60,948 bases of DNA, taken from assembly GCA_025997215.1 (NCBI GenBank), contig BNUH01000010.1:1-60948 (forward strand). The letters are read 5' to 3'. Position numbers and translations under genes: made by a program. The stretch comes from Clostridia bacterium (GTDB taxonomy: Bacteria > Bacillota_A > Clostridia > Christensenellales > Aristaeellaceae). How positions within the stretch are numbered: the first letter of the stretch is position 1; the number at the start of each line of letters is the position of its first letter. Under the pieces are notes generated by a model. It ran no database searches and was not told the DNA's origin. It worked only from the letters and a program-made list of their open reading frames with translations. Below, one piece after another: positions 52,413-60,416 of the stretch.

Positions 52413-54464
52413 ATGGGACGTAAAATCGAAATCTCCGACGGGAATATCCTTAAGCTGCAAGAGGCTATCGAAAACGCGGAGTCGGACGACGTTATCTACA
52501 TAACCAAGGACTTGAGCCTGAACCTGGACCAGTACCAGACCGCGATGCCGACGGCTACCAAAAACGGAACCTTAGGAGACGTACCTTTCAGTATCATTGG
52601 CAAGCCATCCGCGTCGAAAGGCTCGGACGCTAAGATTCATATCGGTAGTACTGGGAACCCGTTGAAGGTGTCGCTGGTGGGCAATGACCCTTTCCCAGAG
52701 AAATATGCCAGTGTAACAATCAAAAACATTTCACTACACATGGATCTGTCGCCTACAGTAGCTGCCTATGGCGGCTATGTTTGCACTGGATTACGGTGTG
52801 CGTTTGTTAATTGTGATGCTGAAGGCAGCATTACCGAAGATAGCTATGGTGGTTCGCAGGTTTCACCATTCATAGCGCATTGTTTTGATCTTGACATGGT
52901 TCAATGTACCAACAACTGTAATGTAACATTGCCTAATGGAGCTATGATCGGTGGGTTTGCAGGCCATCCGCATTACATAGCAAACATTGTTGATTGTGTC
53001 AATAATGGATCAATAATAGGAGGATATCAAATAGGGGGAATTGCTGGGAGGTTAGTTTCCGAGAATTTGTTTATGGCGAACTGCATTAACAACGGCGATA
53101 TGGAAGTCGGTTATTCAAGTTGTGGCGGAATAGCGGGGCTTATGAGTTTTAACGAAAACTGTATTATTAAGAATTGTTGTAATACAGGTAAAATCACAAC
53201 TCATGCTCCGGATGGCGATGAGGAATGGCTGGATTGGGCCGATACAGGTGGAATTGTTGGTGAATTCTATGCAAACGAAACCAATGGTGGGTTGTATGAC
53301 TGCGTTAATTATGGAAATATAACGGGGACGAGATTCTGCAAGCTCATAGGCGGCATTGTAGGCCACCTCGAGGGTGGCGAAGTGTTTGATTGCGTCAACT
53401 ACGGCAGCATCCGGAACGGCGGTAACATAGGGGGCATTGTTGGCGGCGCTACTTCCTTTTGGACTGGACATTCGATCGTTCCAACCATTATAAAACGCTG
53501 TGTGGATAAAGGCAGCGTTTACGGCACATGGTGCGGGGTAGGCGGCATTGCCGGCAGTGTGTATTGTGATACAACTGTCGATGACTGCAGGGTATGCACC
53601 ATGGTCGATACAATCGAGGGCGAAACGGAAGAAGTCGGCGGAATCGTAGGCATGGTGCAATATACGGCAGATGTAGGTGCGTATGTTAATGAAGGATTAG
53701 CCATCATCCGAAACAATATGGCCTTCGCCAAATCTGTCAAAGTTAATCACATTGCAACAGCCAATGACGGTTTGGACTATGTACACCGGATACTGGGTCG
53801 ATTCCTGCCCGACCAGCTCAATCCGGATATGGATTTGCCAGCGTGGGCCAGTGACTTTGGTGATAAATTCCTTCAGCTCGATAACAATTACGCATTACAG
53901 TCGGTCGCGCTTGCCGGCAACAACAGCAATATCCTTGAAGGTTATGATTACGACCACTTTTATAATATTCAAAGCGGCGGCGTATACCCAGAACCCGGCG
54001 CTGTCGTCAAACATTCCGACCCGGACTATGGCGCAAACCGCCTCAATGGCGCGGACGTTGCTGAATTCGACCCCGCGCATCCGCTGCCGAATTCCCTGCT
54101 CGAATGCATGTACGGCTACATCCCGCCCATCATCACGGCCACCTTGTGCGGATTCAACCACGGCGACGGCGTGCGCCCGGGCTGCTTCACCGTAGGCCTG
54201 TACGCCGACGATGGTATCACCCTCCTTGCCAAAGCCACGAATGACAGCAAGGGAATCATGAAGCTGCCGCTAATATCCCCATCTCTGGCCCACCCCGGAA
54301 GCAACTGCTTCTGGGTCAGGCGCGTCCGCAACAGCAACAACCACGTGCTCAACTACGTCGAATCCTTCCCCGTCCGCGTCTGGGTCACCCAGGACGACAA
54401 AGGGAAGCTCAATCATTATGTCTGCTACTCCATGATGCTCGGGGAGCCGAATTTCTTGATATAG
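52413..54464 (+). CDS. GLUG-repeat beta-helix protein, no signal peptide
   Basis: A 683-residue protein from ATG 52413. Residues 160-430 contain seven GLUG-type units (IGGIAG, CGGIAG, TGGIVG, IGGIVG twice, VGGIAG, VGGIVG), each with nearby Cys and CxNxG pairs, typical of right-handed beta-helix surface proteins. Residues 560-683 look like a FctA/Spy0128-type fold (CFTVGLYADDGITLLAKA and a WVTQDDKGKLN end). Yet I see no signal peptide, LPXTG or membrane anchor. Bases 52.7-53.4 kb are much more AT-rich than the ends, which hints at recombination. Function unknown; surface or phage-type tail fibre roles are possible. Confidence 0.6.
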   Translation: MGRKIEISDGNILKLQEAIENAESDDVIYITKDLSLNLDQYQTAMPTATKNGTLGDVPFSIIGKPSASKGSDAKIHIGSTGNPLKVSLVGNDPFPEKYASVTIKNISLHMDLSPTVAAYGGYVCTGLRCAFVNCDAEGSITEDSYGGSQVSPFIAHCFDLDMVQCTNNCNVTLPNGAMIGGFAGHPHYIANIVDCVNNGSIIGGYQIGGIAGRLVSENLFMANCINNGDMEVGYSSCGGIAGLMSFNENCIIKNCCNTGKITTHAPDGDEEWLDWADTGGIVGEFYANETNGGLYDCVNYGNITGTRFCKLIGGIVGHLEGGEVFDCVNYGSIRNGGNIGGIVGGATSFWTGHSIVPTIIKRCVDKGSVYGTWCGVGGIAGSVYCDTTVDDCRVCTMVDTIEGETEEVGGIVGMVQYTADVGAYVNEGLAIIRNNMAFAKSVKVNHIATANDGLDYVHRILGRFLPDQLNPDMDLPAWASDFGDKFLQLDNNYALQSVALAGNNSNILEGYDYDHFYNIQSGGVYPEPGAVVKHSDPDYGANRLNGADVAEFDPAHPLPNSLLECMYGYIPPIITATLCGFNHGDGVRPGCFTVGLYADDGITLLAKATNDSKGIMKLPLISPSLAHPGSNCFWVRRVRNSNNHVLNYVESFPVRVWVTQDDKGKLNHYVCYSMMLGEPNFLI

Positions 54465-54474
54465 GTAAACTAAT

Positions 54475-54501
54475 TGGGCCGCCGCGATATGCGGCGGCCC
54501 A
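54475..54501. terminator. Hairpin between convergent genes
   Basis: TGGGCCGCCGC and GCGGCGGCCCA make a perfect 11-bp stem with a 5-base loop, 10 bases after the GLUG gene stop and 26 bases before the end of the solute-binding protein gene. It likely serves both directions. Confidence 0.65.
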
Positions 54502-54526
54502 TTGCATTGTTATGCAAGGTTATTTT

Positions 54527-55993
54527 TTACTTGGTAGCCAGGTGAGCGTCCAGCTGGGCCTGGGCTTCCGCGATGACCTCGCGCAGGCCGGCGGCCTCCA
54601 TCTCGGCGAGTACTGCGGGGAGCGCTTCGGCGGGATCAACGGTGCCGGTCGCCAACTGCGGCCTCCACTTTTCATTGATAACGATCAGCTGGGCGATCTC
54701 CATCTCAACGGGTGTCGGATCGAACGCGAAGCCCAGGTCGGCCGCTACCAGCGCATCCTCATAGCCCGCGAACACGACATCCCACATATGCGGATCGGCC
54801 GGAACCGACGCGAACTTTGACGAAGAAACGGAGCTGAGCGCGTACGAGCCCTGCGAGAACGCCCACGGGTTGTAGTTACTTACACCCAGGTCGGTCTTGG
54901 TGACGGTACTATCCTCGTTGTAATTGAAGTGTGTGCCTTCGATGCCGTAACGGAGCGTGTCGCGGTACTGCAGATTGGTGTTGACCAGCTCCTGATACTT
55001 CAGCGCCAATTCCAGCCTGGCGGGGTTGGCTTCGAGCGCAGCGTTGAATGCGTTCATCGAGCCTTGTACGCCGGAGGTGGACAGGTACGGGCCAGAAATC
55101 TTGGATATCGCGATGGGATACTGATAGTTTTCACTCCAGATCGCATCCGCGCCATAGAAGCCCTGACCAATCTTGATGTAATTCTCTTTGTCGGGAACGC
55201 CCAGCGCATCCAGCGTGGCTGCGTCGGGGTTGACATAACCCTTGCCAAACCAGTCATGCATGGCCGTCCAGCGCGCGATCATTTCCTCATCCTCGAATAC
55301 GCTGATTATCTTGGTCGCATTCTCGGTGCCAGCCGCGGAGTATGGGAAGCCGATCCCAATCTGGCGATAGAGGTAGTTGAATATGCCGTCGTTCATGCCG
55401 GCTTTGGCGAACATCAGCGGGTAACGATCCGGGTATTCACTCTTGAAACCCTGCAGGAACGGTTCCAGATCCAGCACGTTCATCGACGCCGGGATCTCCA
55501 TACCCAACTTGTCCACAAACAGGCTGATGTCAAACATCAGGAAGATCTCCGGGCAGTAATCCTTCTTGACCGGGACGGCGTAGAGTTTGCCCTGGATCTT
55601 GGCCAGATCCCACACTTCCTCGGGCATGGTGGCGTATAGATCCGGCGTCACGGTCTGTACCAGATCGGTGATGTCGGCGAATACGCCGCCGTATGCGCGG
55701 GTCGCGTAGTCGTTGTACCAGTCGCAGGTGAAGTACATGTCGTACACCTCGGCCGCCATGACCGATGTATTCACCTGTTCGTTGGTCATGTAAACGATCT
55801 CCGCCTCAACGCCCAGCTTCTCGCGGGAGATGGCGTTCAGCGCTTCGCCTACGAGCGCCGCATCCTTCGGCGCGTCGGCGTCGGTGCCCTGTACCCACGT
55901 CAGCTTGACGACATCATCCGCGCTGCCGACCGGCACCGCGAATAGCGCGCTGATCATGAGCGCAGCTAGCAGCAAGGAAACCAATTTCTTCAT
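54527..55993 (-). CDS. Family 1 extracellular solute-binding protein of the LplA type
   Basis: A 488-residue protein with a signal (LLAALMISALFAVPVGSA) but no lipobox Cys. The mature N-terminus and FADITDLVQTVTPDLYATMP, GKLYAVPVKKD and FLQGFKSEYPDRYPLMFAK blocks match SBP family 1 members that pair with LplB/LplC-type permeases for oligosaccharides. It is the third gene of the importer operon, 69 bases after the second permease. The sugar is not known. Confidence 0.8.
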   Translation of the reverse strand: MKKLVSLLLAALMISALFAVPVGSADDVVKLTWVQGTDADAPKDAALVGEALNAISREKLGVEAEIVYMTNEQVNTSVMAAEVYDMYFTCDWYNDYATRAYGGVFADITDLVQTVTPDLYATMPEEVWDLAKIQGKLYAVPVKKDYCPEIFLMFDISLFVDKLGMEIPASMNVLDLEPFLQGFKSEYPDRYPLMFAKAGMNDGIFNYLYRQIGIGFPYSAAGTENATKIISVFEDEEMIARWTAMHDWFGKGYVNPDAATLDALGVPDKENYIKIGQGFYGADAIWSENYQYPIAISKISGPYLSTSGVQGSMNAFNAALEANPARLELALKYQELVNTNLQYRDTLRYGIEGTHFNYNEDSTVTKTDLGVSNYNPWAFSQGSYALSSVSSSKFASVPADPHMWDVVFAGYEDALVAADLGFAFDPTPVEMEIAQLIVINEKWRPQLATGTVDPAEALPAVLAEMEAAGLREVIAEAQAQLDAHLATK

Positions 55994-56062
55994 GTAACTT
56001 GCCCCTTTCCAAATCGGAATATATTGCGAATCGGCGATTGCCGCCGTTTCTGCCTTTATTAT

Positions 56063-57028
56063 CTAACCCTTTACCGCGCCGATAGTCAGGCCCGAGATAA
56101 AATACTTCTGGAAGAATGGGTACGAACATGCGATCGGCAGCACGACGACCATTACGATCGCCATGCGGATCGTCTCGCTGGGCAGCTTCGTCGTCGTGCC
56201 AGCGGTCATGAATTGCGCGTTCTTTGAGATGAATTCGAGGTTTTTCTCGATGCTGATCAGCACATACTGCAGAGGGTACAGATCTTGGCGGTTCGTGTTT
56301 AGGTACATCCTGGCCTGGAACCAGTCGTTCCAGAATCCGAAGGTAAAGAACAGCCCGATCGTCGCGATGGCGGGCAGTGATATGGGCAGCACTATCTGCG
56401 TGAATATTCTGAACTGGCGCGCGCCGTCTATCGTTGCGGATTCTATTATCGAATCGGGTACCGTCGTCTGAAAGAATGTGCGCATTATGATTATATAGAA
56501 AGTCGAGCACGCGATGGGGAGCATCAGCACCCAGTATGTGTTGGCCAATCCGTATACCTGGGTGTTGATCATATAGCTGGACACCAACCCGCCGCTGAAC
56601 AGCATCGGTATAAATATGAAGATACTGTAGAATTTCTTCAGGTAGTAGCCGGGTCTGGACAGCGCGTAACCCATCGTCGAGCACAGGAACAGACCTATCG
56701 CCGTACCGCAGCCGGTGACGAGTATGGAGTTGAGGAACGAGCGGCCTATGGAATCCCTATCCTTCCACAGGTATGCGTAGGTATCCAGCGACCATTCCTT
56801 CGGGAAGAAGCTGTAGCCTATCTGGGATATGGACGCCTCGCTTGACAGCGACAGTATCAGCACAAACACGGCGGGCAGCAGCGTCACCAATCCCAGCACG
56901 ATGAACAGCGCGCTGATGAATACGTTCGTCGGCGGCTTGACGCGGTTGAGCTTCTCGATGCCGTTCGCGCGGGTTTTTTTGCCGCCGTCATTGACGTGTA
57001 TAGTCTGATACGGAATCTGCTTCAGCAT
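56063..57028 (-). CDS. ABC sugar transporter permease, LplC/YtcP type
   Basis: A 321-residue MalG-like permease with six membrane helices, an EAA loop (ESATIDGARQFRIFTQIVLP) and the family C-terminus ending GLTIGAVKG. It pairs with the permease upstream. A coupled ATPase is not in the operon; such importers often share a common MsmK-like ATPase. It follows the partner gene by 27 bases. Confidence 0.85.
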   Translation of the reverse strand: MLKQIPYQTIHVNDGGKKTRANGIEKLNRVKPPTNVFISALFIVLGLVTLLPAVFVLILSLSSEASISQIGYSFFPKEWSLDTYAYLWKDRDSIGRSFLNSILVTGCGTAIGLFLCSTMGYALSRPGYYLKKFYSIFIFIPMLFSGGLVSSYMINTQVYGLANTYWVLMLPIACSTFYIIIMRTFFQTTVPDSIIESATIDGARQFRIFTQIVLPISLPAIATIGLFFTFGFWNDWFQARMYLNTNRQDLYPLQYVLISIEKNLEFISKNAQFMTAGTTTKLPSETIRMAIVMVVVLPIACSYPFFQKYFISGLTIGAVKG

Positions 57029-57055
57029 TGTCCTACTCCCTTACAAAGCGGGCGG

Positions 57056-58036
57056 TCAGAACAGTCCGGCTTCTGGGTCGATGCGCTTTACGGTCAGGTT
57101 CGCCGCGAGGATCGTTACCAGGCCGAATGCGGATTGTAGGAATCCGGCCGACGAGGAGTAGTTCACATTCGAGCGTTCAATCAGTATCTTGAATACGTAT
57201 ACGTCTATAGTCGTCGTAACGTCCGCCAGCGCGCCTGCGTTGCGCGTAGCCTGGTAGAATAGGCCAAAGTCGGCGCGGAATATGTTACCGATAGCCAGTA
57301 TGAACATAATGGATATAATCGGCCTCAGTAATGGCAGCGTGATGAAGCGTACCTGCTGCCACTTGCTGGCGCCGTCGATCAGCGCGGCCTCGTACAGCGC
57401 GCCGTCTATGCCGCTGATGGAGGCCAGGTATACGACCATGCCATAGCCCATCGTCTTCCACACTTGCAGGAATACGATCAAGTATGTCCACAGCCGCGTT
57501 GATTGGTAAAAGTTGACGCTCTCGCCGCCCGCCGCGCGGATGGCGTTGTTTACCAATCCTTTATCCATGCTCAGGAACGCGAATACGAAATAGCTGACGA
57601 CCACCCAGGATAGGAAGTGCGGCAGGAACATGCTGGTCTGGCAGACTTTGGCCAGGCGCTGGCTATACATCTGGGATATCAGTATCGCCAGCGTGACGGG
57701 TATCAGCACGCCCAGCGCTATGAATATGAGATTATAACCGATCGTGTTGCGGAACATCAGGAACGCGTCGCGGCCCTTGAACAGGAATTGGAAATTCTTA
57801 AGCCCGACCCATTGGCTGTTGACGAACAGGCTGTACAGGAAACCGCGGCCCATCTTTACCTTGTAATTCTTGAACGCCATGACCACACCGAACATGGGCA
57901 CATAGCAGAACGCCAGGTACCAAATGGCGGTCGGCAGCGAAAGGATGGACAGATCGAGATCGTCCAAAGTGAAACGCCGATGTTTGCGCGCTTTGGGAAT
58001 GGGCTTGATGGGCTTGCCGCGAGCTGCCGTCGTCAT
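57056..58036 (-). CDS. ABC sugar transporter permease, LplB type
   Basis: A 326-residue MalF-like permease with six helices and EAA loop (YEAALIDGASKWQQVRFITL). The C-terminus SAFGLVTILAANLTVKRIDP is typical of LplB. It is the first gene of the importer operon, with AGGAGG upstream and a consensus promoter. The substrate is probably an oligosaccharide. Confidence 0.87.
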   Translation of the reverse strand: MTTAARGKPIKPIPKARKHRRFTLDDLDLSILSLPTAIWYLAFCYVPMFGVVMAFKNYKVKMGRGFLYSLFVNSQWVGLKNFQFLFKGRDAFLMFRNTIGYNLIFIALGVLIPVTLAILISQMYSQRLAKVCQTSMFLPHFLSWVVVSYFVFAFLSMDKGLVNNAIRAAGGESVNFYQSTRLWTYLIVFLQVWKTMGYGMVVYLASISGIDGALYEAALIDGASKWQQVRFITLPLLRPIISIMFILAIGNIFRADFGLFYQATRNAGALADVTTTIDVYVFKILIERSNVNYSSSAGFLQSAFGLVTILAANLTVKRIDPEAGLF

Positions 58037-58153
58037 GACGCACCTCCTATCTTATGCACGAATATGCGGCTGCTAAAAAATCCATACACGCATTGTATGA
58101 ATTTAACCGCACATATTTCCGATTATGTGTAACCGACACAAACTAGTAAGAAT

Positions 58154-58182
58154 ATTATACCGCACATTGTTCAAGGCGTCAA
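58154..58182 (-). promoter_or_regulatory. Sigma-A promoter for the sugar importer, with repeated ATGTGCGGT
   Basis: On the minus strand TTGACG (58182-58177) and a perfect TATAAT (58159-58154) are 17 bases apart. ATGTGCGGTATAA overlaps the -10 and ATGTGCGGTTAAA lies about 55 bases further downstream in the leader; the two direct copies look like operator sites for a sugar-responsive regulator. The insertion sequence begins just upstream. Confidence 0.6.
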
Positions 58183-58183
58183 G

Positions 58184-59612
58184 GGGATTGCCAGCAATTC
58201 CGAATTAAGGAAATGCAGTGAAAAAATGGGGTTACCTTCAGCAGCAAAAAGTGATATAGTAAGGGAATGACGCAGAGCAAGCAATCGATAATCCAGGAAA
58301 TGCTGGGATTGTACGGGCAATTGGCCGAGCGGTTGACAGATCGCCGCAATCCCGGAAAGGATAACAAGTACACGCTGCCCGATGCGATGAGAAGCGCATT
58401 AGCGGTATTTTATTTTCAGCACCCGTCGCTGCTCAATTTCCAGCAGGAGATGGAAAAAAGAAGCAAGCGCAGTAATCTGGAAACGTTGTTTGGCGTAACA
58501 AAGATATCGTGTACGGATCAGATCAAGAATATAGTAGACGAAGTAGATTCCAGGGGAATAGAAGCCGCTTTCGACTTGATACATGGGTATGCACAGGCAC
58601 ATGGAGTGCTCGACCAATATCGAGTGCTAGATGGCGTAGTGCTGATACCACTAGATGGAGTATGGTATTTTTCGTCAGATACAATACATTGTCCGCATTG
58701 CTTGAAGATGGAAAAGACAAGCAAGAGCGGTAAAAAGACGACAACATATTATCATGAGATAATGGCAGCGGTAATAGTGAAACCAGGAAGCAATGTAGTA
58801 TTACCACTGATGCCGGAAATGATAAGAAACGAAGATGAACGAATAAAGCAGGATTGTGAAAGAAACGCAGCAAAAAGATGGTTAGAAAGCCATCAGAAGA
58901 AGTTAAGCAGCATGAACCCGACCTATTTAGGGGACGATTTATATGCATGCTATCCGATATGTCGACAAATAGTGTTACAAGGACAGAGCTTTATCTTCAT
59001 GTGTAAACCTGATTCGCATCCATGGATAATGGATCAGGTAGAAGGTGCGGATATGGAGAATTATACATACACGGAAAAGAAAGGCAAGAATCATCTTGAA
59101 TACCGCTATCGTTGGATGAATGGGGTAGAGATAAGGGACAACAGGGAAAACTTGGATGCAAATTATCTATATATGGAGATATGGAATAAGGAAAAAGGTG
59201 AAGTAACATACAAGAACAGTTGGATAACGGATAAAATGATTGACAGAAGTAATGTCAAACACTTGTCAGAATGCGCACAATCGCGATGGAAGATAGAGAA
59301 CGAGCACAACAACGTGCTGAAAAACCGAGGGTATAACCTAAAACATAACTTCGGACATGGGCAGAACCATGCCAGTGAAGTATTTTGCTTGCTGAATTTA
59401 TTGAGTTTTTTGATACACGGAGTAGAAGATCAAGTAGACATAGATTACCAGAAAGCGAGGAACTCGTTTGGCAGACGAGACGCATTTTTCTGGGGTATGC
59501 GATATGAAATGAGCAGATATTTTCACTCGGACTGGGTCTCACTGCTTGCCGCCGTCGCAGGCAACGATCCTGCTCCTTAAGGATTCTCAAATTTGGAATG
59601 GCAGTTGCCCTG
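58184..59612 (+). mobile_element. Insertion sequence with a DDE transposase
   Basis: The transposase gene and its short flanks form one unit. Possible imperfect terminal repeats are GGGATTGCCAGCAATTCC near 58186 and, inverted, GGCAACTGCCATTCC near 59609. I could not find a clear target duplication, so the ends are approximate. It is more AT-rich than its surroundings and sits just upstream of the sugar importer promoter. Confidence 0.5.
58267..59580 (+). CDS. DDE transposase (ISNCY-like)
   Basis: A 437-residue protein. The catalytic residues can be placed as Asp in VLIPLDGVWYFSS, Asp in TYLGDDLYACYPIC and Glu in SRWKIENEHNNVLKNRG, with the usual YREK-like basic cluster after it. CPHC at about residue 140 is a small zinc-like pair. 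I recognise it as an ISNCY-type or IS1380-like transposase, without certainty of group. It appears intact. The base composition is lower in GC than the neighbours. It cuts and pastes its own element. Confidence 0.75.
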   Translation: MTQSKQSIIQEMLGLYGQLAERLTDRRNPGKDNKYTLPDAMRSALAVFYFQHPSLLNFQQEMEKRSKRSNLETLFGVTKISCTDQIKNIVDEVDSRGIEAAFDLIHGYAQAHGVLDQYRVLDGVVLIPLDGVWYFSSDTIHCPHCLKMEKTSKSGKKTTTYYHEIMAAVIVKPGSNVVLPLMPEMIRNEDERIKQDCERNAAKRWLESHQKKLSSMNPTYLGDDLYACYPICRQIVLQGQSFIFMCKPDSHPWIMDQVEGADMENYTYTEKKGKNHLEYRYRWMNGVEIRDNRENLDANYLYMEIWNKEKGEVTYKNSWITDKMIDRSNVKHLSECAQSRWKIENEHNNVLKNRGYNLKHNFGHGQNHASEVFCLLNLLSFLIHGVEDQVDIDYQKARNSFGRRDAFFWGMRYEMSRYFHSDWVSLLAAVAGNDPAP

Positions 59613-59783
59613 CACAAATCATCAGGGTAAAATCATTTACTCGATTCGACAGAATATGAGCAAAATCTCAGCCTCTACAATTCGTTTTTTACGCTTCTTG
59701 GGTCGAAAAGTGACAACGTGTATGCCGAAAATCGATTGTAGAGGCTGCTAGAAAAGTAAATGATTTTGCCCTGCACAAATCAT
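59605..59783. repeat. Structured element with inverted repeats, bounded by an 18-bp direct repeat
   Basis: TTGCCCTGCACAAATCAT occurs at 59605-59622 and again at 59766-59783. Between them are two nested inverted pairs: GGGTAAAATCATTTACT (59625-59641) with its near-complement at 59755-59771 (16 of 17), and CAGCCTCTACAAT (59669-59681) with its complement at 59735-59747. The whole can fold into a long cruciform. It looks like a MITE or an excised-element relic. It has no coding capacity. Confidence 0.65.
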
Positions 59784-59812
59784 TGACAACAGGCACCCAA
59801 TTACACTATAAT
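59783..59812 (+). promoter_or_regulatory. Promoter of the tRNA-Leu gene
   Basis: TTGACA at 59783-59788 and TATAAT at 59807-59812, both perfect, are 18 bases apart. Transcription would start at about 59819, almost at the mature 5' end of the tRNA. The first base of the -35 box is the last base of the 18-bp direct repeat. Confidence 0.75.
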
Positions 59813-59820
59813 ATATCTGT

Positions 59821-59903
59821 GCCGAAATGGTGGAATGGCAGACGCTCCGGACTCAAAATCCGGTGCCCGCGAGGGCGTGCGGGTTCAAGTCCCGCTTTCG
59901 GCA
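59821..59903 (+). tRNA. tRNA-Leu (anticodon CAA)
   Basis: Acceptor stem GCCGAAA pairs with TTTCGGC, discriminator A at 59903. The anticodon stem CCGGA/TCCGG holds a loop CTCAAAA with anticodon CAA, reading UUG. A long variable arm (TGCCCGCGAGGGCGT) marks a class II tRNA, and the T arm has GGGTTCAAGTCCC. CCA is not encoded. 83 nt in length. A perfect hairpin terminator follows. Confidence 0.96.
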
Positions 59904-59910
59904 CGAAAGA

Positions 59911-59936
59911 AGGAACCGAGCAATTGCTCGGTTCCT
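59911..59936 (+). terminator. Terminator after tRNA-Leu
   Basis: AGGAACCGAGCAA and TTGCTCGGTTCCT form a perfect 26-base palindrome, followed by CGTTTT. Confidence 0.75.
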
Positions 59937-60104
59937 CGTTTTATGAGGAAAATCAAGGCTTTTTTCTGCAAGCAATAATCGGAGTGATCCCGAAAAATCG
60001 GACGAAAACGCCCTTTCAGACCAGAATGCAAAATGAAATGCATAACGCCGAACGCCTCAAAAACCTAGGCGGCGCGGGACGATTTCACGCATCCCGCGCA
60101 TCCG

Positions 60105-60415
60105 TCACTTGATCCCGTTCAGCCGCTTGAACCACTTCACAGCGGCATTGTGCCCAGCGGTGTGTGACGTCTTGGCCGCGTCGAGCTTCTCGCGATATCC
60201 GCCATCTTCTCGACAATGGCAGTATCCCATGTCGCACCCATGCCGATTGCCGCCGGAAATATAGTCGTGTCTGGCGCAAGTACGCCGGTCAGCGCTTCCA
60301 CGTGGCGCAGAGCCGGTATGCCGCAGTTTTTCAGAATTATATCCTGCTGCTCTTTCGCGTCCTTCGCGTTCTTTTCCTTTCCTTCCGTGCCGATCATCAG
60401 AGCCAAATTCCCCTA
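60105..60415 (-). pseudogene. Fragment resembling a glycoside hydrolase family 3 enzyme
   Basis: One minus-strand frame (60137-60406) reads CGIPALRHVEAL and then TTIFPAAIGMGATWDTAIVE, which is the kind of block seen in GH3 beta-glucosidases (TxFPxxIGxxATWD). The frame is then lost; a different frame gives a few more residues (EKLDAAKTSHTAGHNAA) and a stop. No start, and the rest of the enzyme is absent. I regard it as a decayed fragment; the 3' side runs to the beginning of the chimeric plus-strand frame. Confidence 0.4.
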
Positions 60416-60416
60416 A

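Noticed and set aside
59625..59771. Inverted repeats as a transcription terminator of the transposase
   Set aside because: The arms are more than 100 bases apart with a second nested pair and a flanking direct repeat, which fits a structured repeat element better than a terminator.
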